A DNA stretch of 8,906 bases from JBBSTY01 sp038235385 (lineage in GTDB: Bacteria > Actinomycetota > Acidimicrobiia > Acidimicrobiales > Acidimicrobilacustridaceae): contig JBBSTY010000155.1 in NCBI GenBank assembly GCA_038235385.1, positions 1 to 8,906 of the forward strand, given 5' to 3'. Below the pieces are notes generated by a model. That model was not told where the DNA came from, ran no database searches, and saw only the letters and a list, made by a program, of their open reading frames with translations. The position numbers and the translations under genes were made by a program. Below, in pieces: positions 6,874 through 8,906 of the stretch (its first letter is position 1; each line of letters begins with the position of its first letter).

Positions 6874-6897
6874 ATCCCTACTCCTATCCCTACTTTT
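6874..6897. repeat. 12-bp-period direct repeat in the integrase promoter
   Basis: ATCCCTACT occurs at 6874-6882 and 6886-6894, giving two 12-bp units (ATCCCTACTCCT and ATCCCTACTTTT). A degenerate third unit follows at 6898-6909 and contains the -10 box. Because the repeats cover the -35 position, they could be integrase arm sites or repressor sites. This is inference. Confidence 0.6.
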
Positions 6898-6902
6898 CTC
6901 GC

Positions 6903-6908
6903 TACGCT
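6903..6908 (+). promoter_or_regulatory. -10 box of the integrase, leaderless
   Basis: TACGCT ends 6 nt before the ATG at 6915. There is no Shine-Dalgarno. The arrangement is almost the same as at 5173-5187 (gctacg, then a variable stretch, then cgtcATG). Confidence 0.55.
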
Positions 6909-6914
6909 CGCGTC

Positions 6915-8018
6915 ATGGCCACGATCCGTCAGCGCAAGCGGGGGGTGTGGGAGGTCCGGGTCTTCGCCGGCCGTGATGGCGACGGCAAGCCGGTCCAGAT
7001 CTCTCGCACCGTCCGGGGCGGCAAGAAGGACGCCGAGAAGGTTGCTGCCGCGCTCGCCCGCCAGCCTGGCCGCCAGGGCGGCCGGCGAACGGTCGCCGAC
7101 CTGCTGGGGGAGTGGCGGGAGCTCAAGGCGGCGAGCTGGGCTCCGTATACGAAGCGCGACCATGAAGGGCGCGCCCGGTTGATCGTGGCCGATCGCATCG
7201 GCAAGGTCCCGGTCGCCCGCCTCCAGGTCACCGATGTCGACCAGTGGATCGTGCGCCTGCGCAAGGCCGGCGTCGGCGAGGCGTCGATCCGCAACCAGCT
7301 CCAGACCCTCCGGTCCGCACTGGCTCAGGCCGTGCGCTGGGGTTGGATCAGCCAGAACCCCGCCGCCCTCGCCAACCACGATCAGGCGAAGCGCACCGCT
7401 CGCGACGTGATGACCGCCGAGGAGGTCCACGCCATGCTCGCCGCCGCCGGGGTGGTGAACGAGATGGCACCGATCGCCTTCCGCCTCGCAGCGATCACCG
7501 GTGCCCGCCGGGCCGAGCTGGCAGCGCTGCGGTGGACCGACCTCGACGGCGCGGTGCTGACGATCGACAGCGCCATCAGCGTCGTGCTCGAGGGCCAGGG
7601 CGACGAACGCGAGACCGTCGTGCGCGACGACCCGACCAAGACCGGCGACCGCCGCCGAGTCGCCCTCGACCCAGACACGGTCGCGCTCCTCGAACCGCTC
7701 CGAGCGAAGCGCGAGCCCTATGCGCCCTGGCTGTTCAGCGACGACGACGAGCCGCCCCGCCCGGATCGCATCGGCTACTGGTGGCGGCGCGGCCGAGACC
7801 TCGCCGGCATCGACAAGGCATGGCGCCTCCACGACCTCCGCCACTGGTCGGCCACCTTCGCCCTCAGCGAGGGCTACGACCTCGCCGTCGTCGCCGGCCG
7901 CCTCGGCCACTCCGACCCGTCGACAACGCTGCGCGTGTACGCCCACGCTCGGAGCCAGCGCGACGTGGAGTTGGCGACGAGTTTGGGCGAGGCGCTGCGC
8001 CCGCTGAACAACGGCTGA
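6915..8018 (+). CDS. Tyrosine recombinase/integrase
   Basis: This 367-aa site-specific recombinase of the phage-integrase family cuts and rejoins DNA at attachment sites through a 3'-phosphotyrosine. All catalytic positions are visible: R198 in ITGARRAEL, K242 in the DPTKTGDRR beta-hairpin, H306-D-L-R309-H, H332 in RLGHSDPST, and the nucleophile Y342 in RVYAH. Residues about 1-48 (IRQRKRGVWEVRV...) look like an arm-type DNA-binding domain. About 58-155 form the helical core-binding domain (VADLLGEWREL onward). This three-part layout is typical of integrases of actinobacterial prophages and integrative elements. The start at 6915 is chosen because the TACGCT box sits 6 nt ahead and the arm domain begins at once. 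The frame remains open upstream to 6675, but that part overlaps the acyl-CoA dehydrogenase and hairpin in another frame. No excisionase is recognisable nearby. Confidence 0.95.
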   Translation: MATIRQRKRGVWEVRVFAGRDGDGKPVQISRTVRGGKKDAEKVAAALARQPGRQGGRRTVADLLGEWRELKAASWAPYTKRDHEGRARLIVADRIGKVPVARLQVTDVDQWIVRLRKAGVGEASIRNQLQTLRSALAQAVRWGWISQNPAALANHDQAKRTARDVMTAEEVHAMLAAAGVVNEMAPIAFRLAAITGARRAELAALRWTDLDGAVLTIDSAISVVLEGQGDERETVVRDDPTKTGDRRRVALDPDTVALLEPLRAKREPYAPWLFSDDDEPPRPDRIGYWWRRGRDLAGIDKAWRLHDLRHWSATFALSEGYDLAVVAGRLGHSDPSTTLRVYAHARSQRDVELATSLGEALRPLNNG

Positions 8019-8036
8019 AGGAAGGGCACGGGCGCC

Positions 8037-8042
8037 TACGCT
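8037..8042 (+). promoter_or_regulatory. -10 box of the first post-integrase gene, leaderless
   Basis: CCTACGCT places a TACGCT box 7 nt before GTG 8050. This spacing supports GTG 8050 over the in-frame GTG at 8044, which would be only 1 nt from the box. It is the third use of this arrangement in the window. Confidence 0.45.
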
Positions 8043-8049
8043 CGTGGAC

Positions 8050-8474
8050 GTGGGTTTGATCATCGTGCTGACGGCATCCTTGCTGGTCCTGGTCGCCATC
8101 AACCTCGTCATCGGCCGGAGCGCGGTGAGGGCGCGTGCTCTCGATGATCGCTGTGCCGATCTTGGTTTCGAGGCGCCGGAAGCGATCCGCTTTCGCGGCG
8201 CGTTCCGTCTTCCATCGGTGCCGGCTACCCCTATGGCGAGCTGGTAGCTGACCGCAGGGTGGTGGTCGTCGGTCGCCGAGGTCTCACCAACGGATCAGCG
8301 ATCGAGAGGTCTGAGGTCGTCGCCGTTCGGGTCGGGCGTCCGAACCCCTTCGAGTTTGGGCTGTCTCGGATCGTTTTGGTCCTGCGGAACGGCTCACAGG
8401 AGCGGCGTTTCCTGGGTCGCGCCGAGGTCATCATCCCCGCTCTTGGCAGGCTCGGATGGCCGGTCGATCCGTGA
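8050..8474 (+). pseudogene. Small membrane-anchored unknown protein, frameshifted
   Basis: I do not recognise a family. The first frame (GTG 8050 to stop 8247) encodes one N-terminal membrane segment (GLIIVLTASLLVLVAINLVI), then a basic stretch and CADLGFEAPEAIRFRGAFRL. From about 8211 the coherent reading moves to another frame: IGAGYPYGELVADRRVVVVG, then strand-rich sequence (VVAVRVG, RIVLVLRNGS, RRFLGRAEVIIP) ending GWPVDP at TGA 8472-8474. Joined by a -1 shift between about 8208 and 8217, it gives a protein of about 141 aa: one membrane anchor and a beta-rich domain, perhaps PH-like (weak guess). No canonical slippery heptamer is present, so decay or a one-base sequence error is more likely than programmed frameshifting. 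A short second fragment, GTG 8259-8474, is open by itself. It lies 31 bp behind the integrase. Confidence 0.5.
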
Positions 8475-8805
8475 GGATGAACGACGACGAGCCAGTGCCC
8501 CGACCAACCTTCTTCGAATCGATGCGGCCTTGGCGGGTCACGATAGAAGGGTCCAACTCCCTCGATGAAGGTCTCGCTGACTTGCGGCTGGAGTACCCGG
8601 AGCCGTCTGTCGAGGAGTCACGGTTCCCGAGCCTTGGACCCGTGCGCCAAGACCGGTGGTTGGCTGCTGAGCCTCGCCCAAGCGGCTCGTCGAACAGCGG
8701 ACCATCGACCCGCCCGCCGGCTACGTCCGGGTCCTTGGCCCCGTGCCAACCGGAGGCGAAGCCCTGTGTGAGCGATCAGTGATTCTCGCGGTCGGCGATC
8801 ACTGA
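8456..8805 (+). pseudogene. Second small unknown gene, frameshifted
   Basis: No family is recognised. Possible starts are ATG 8456 (GGCAGG five bases ahead, overlapping the previous gene by 19 nt), GTG 8471 (GTGA overlap with the previous stop) and ATG 8477. All three imply translational coupling to the preceding gene. The first frame gives a soluble, acidic sequence with FFESMRPWRVTIEG, LADLRLEYPEP and GPVRQDRWLAAEPRP, and would stop at 8782 after Ser/Pro-rich residues that look non-coding. A -1 shift near 8680 instead continues into RLVEQRTIDPPAGYVRVLGP and VPTGGEALCERS, ending at TGA 8803-8805. The second reading is much more protein-like, so I treat the gene as frameshifted. The last codons fall inside a 23-bp tandem repeat, so the natural C-terminus may have been replaced. 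Confidence 0.45.
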
Positions 8806-8817
8806 ATCTCGCGGTGG
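8772..8817. repeat. Two adjacent 23-bp direct repeats
   Basis: Units at 8772-8794 and 8795-8817 share 20 of 23 positions and abut exactly. The common cores are GCGATCA, TGA and TCTCGCGGT. Differences are G/C, T/A and C/G. Multiple short repeats of this size are known at the ends of IS21-family elements, where they bind transposase, so an insertion-element terminus is a reasonable hypothesis. No transposase is visible before the window ends. Confidence 0.7.
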
Positions 8818-8865
8818 CGGTAGTGGGTGTTCCTTCTGAGATCCCACCGTTGAGCGTGTGGCCCC
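8818..8865. other. Short region between tandem repeat and terminal palindrome
   Basis: No gene can be called. A + frame is open from GTG 8814 or GTG 8823 to the window edge and reads VPSEIPPLSVWPLQPVERPS and onward. That is too short to judge and has no ribosome site or -10 box at leaderless spacing. A 5-bp inverted pair GTGGG (8823-8827) / CCCAC lies in this segment. Confidence 0.25.
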
Positions 8866-8906
8866 TCCAGCCTGTCGAGCGACCAAGCATCGACAGATTC
8901 GCTGGA
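8866..8906. repeat. Interrupted palindrome at the right window edge
   Basis: TCCAGC (8866-8871) plus CTGTCGA (8872-8878) is matched by TCGACAG (8890-8896) and, after a 4-nt bulge ATTC, by GCTGGA (8901-8906). All 13 pairs are Watson-Crick over an 11-nt loop. The structure is cut by the window edge and may continue. It could be a hairpin RNA, a terminator, or a recombinase/transposase site. Confidence 0.6.

Noticed and set aside
6675..6914. Upstream extension of the integrase frame to 6675
   Set aside because: It overlaps the end of the acyl-CoA dehydrogenase in another frame and crosses its terminator hairpin. The arm-binding domain and -10 box place the start at 6915.
6808..8170. 11-bp exact direct repeat TCTTGGTTTCG (6808-6818 and 8160-8170) flanking the integrase, as an att core
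   Set aside because: About ten chance 11-bp matches are expected in a window this size. The second copy lies inside a coding frame, and the flanks diverge.
8205..8683. Programmed -1 frameshifting in the two post-integrase genes
   Set aside because: No X XXY YYZ slippery heptamer is found at either junction, so mutation or sequence error is the simpler cause.

Overview
The window is very GC-rich, with dense coding on the + strand and codons ending mostly in G or C. Starts are ATG or GTG. Several starts sit about 6-7 nt behind a TACGNT box with no Shine-Dalgarno, which is the actinobacterial pattern of leaderless transcription. A lipoprotein, a UGM-like flavoprotein, a GT-C-like membrane protein and an acyl-CoA dehydrogenase fit a member of the Actinomycetota. 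Acidimicrobiia (Ilumatobacter-like) is my guess from gene style, not something I could test. All supported genes are on the + strand; the long minus-strand ORFs are shadows.

Left part (1-5406), resident chromosome. A 286-bp upstream region with inverted repeats precedes a secreted lipoprotein with a WD40/TolB-like repeat domain (287-1366). After a nested hairpin comes an FAD-dependent amine-oxidase/UDP-galactopyranose-mutase-like enzyme (1479-3065), then a double hairpin. Next is a polytopic membrane protein resembling GT-C glycosyltransferases with a soluble C-terminal domain (3295-5091). A 73-aa unknown protein with a CxC motif follows (5185-5406). The flavoenzyme and membrane protein are plausibly part of a cell-envelope glycan or lipid-linked sugar pathway.

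Middle (5561-6842). An otherwise full-length acyl-CoA dehydrogenase with intact family signatures and catalytic Glu is cut by one in-frame amber codon (6020-6022). A perfect GC hairpin, probably its terminator, follows the true stop.

Right part (6874-8906), accessory DNA. A complete tyrosine recombinase/integrase (6915-8018) is expressed from a leaderless promoter flanked by 12-bp direct repeats. Behind it lie two small unknown genes. In each, the reading continues coherently only after a -1 frameshift (near 8208-8217 and near 8680). The second runs into a 23-bp tandem repeat (8772-8817) that could be the end of an insertion element. The last 41 bases form a long interrupted palindrome that reaches the window edge. 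This looks like the left end of an integrated element joined to the chromosome just behind the acyl-CoA dehydrogenase, with decay or indel errors in its cargo. I found no CRISPR array, tRNA, rRNA or recognisable defence system.
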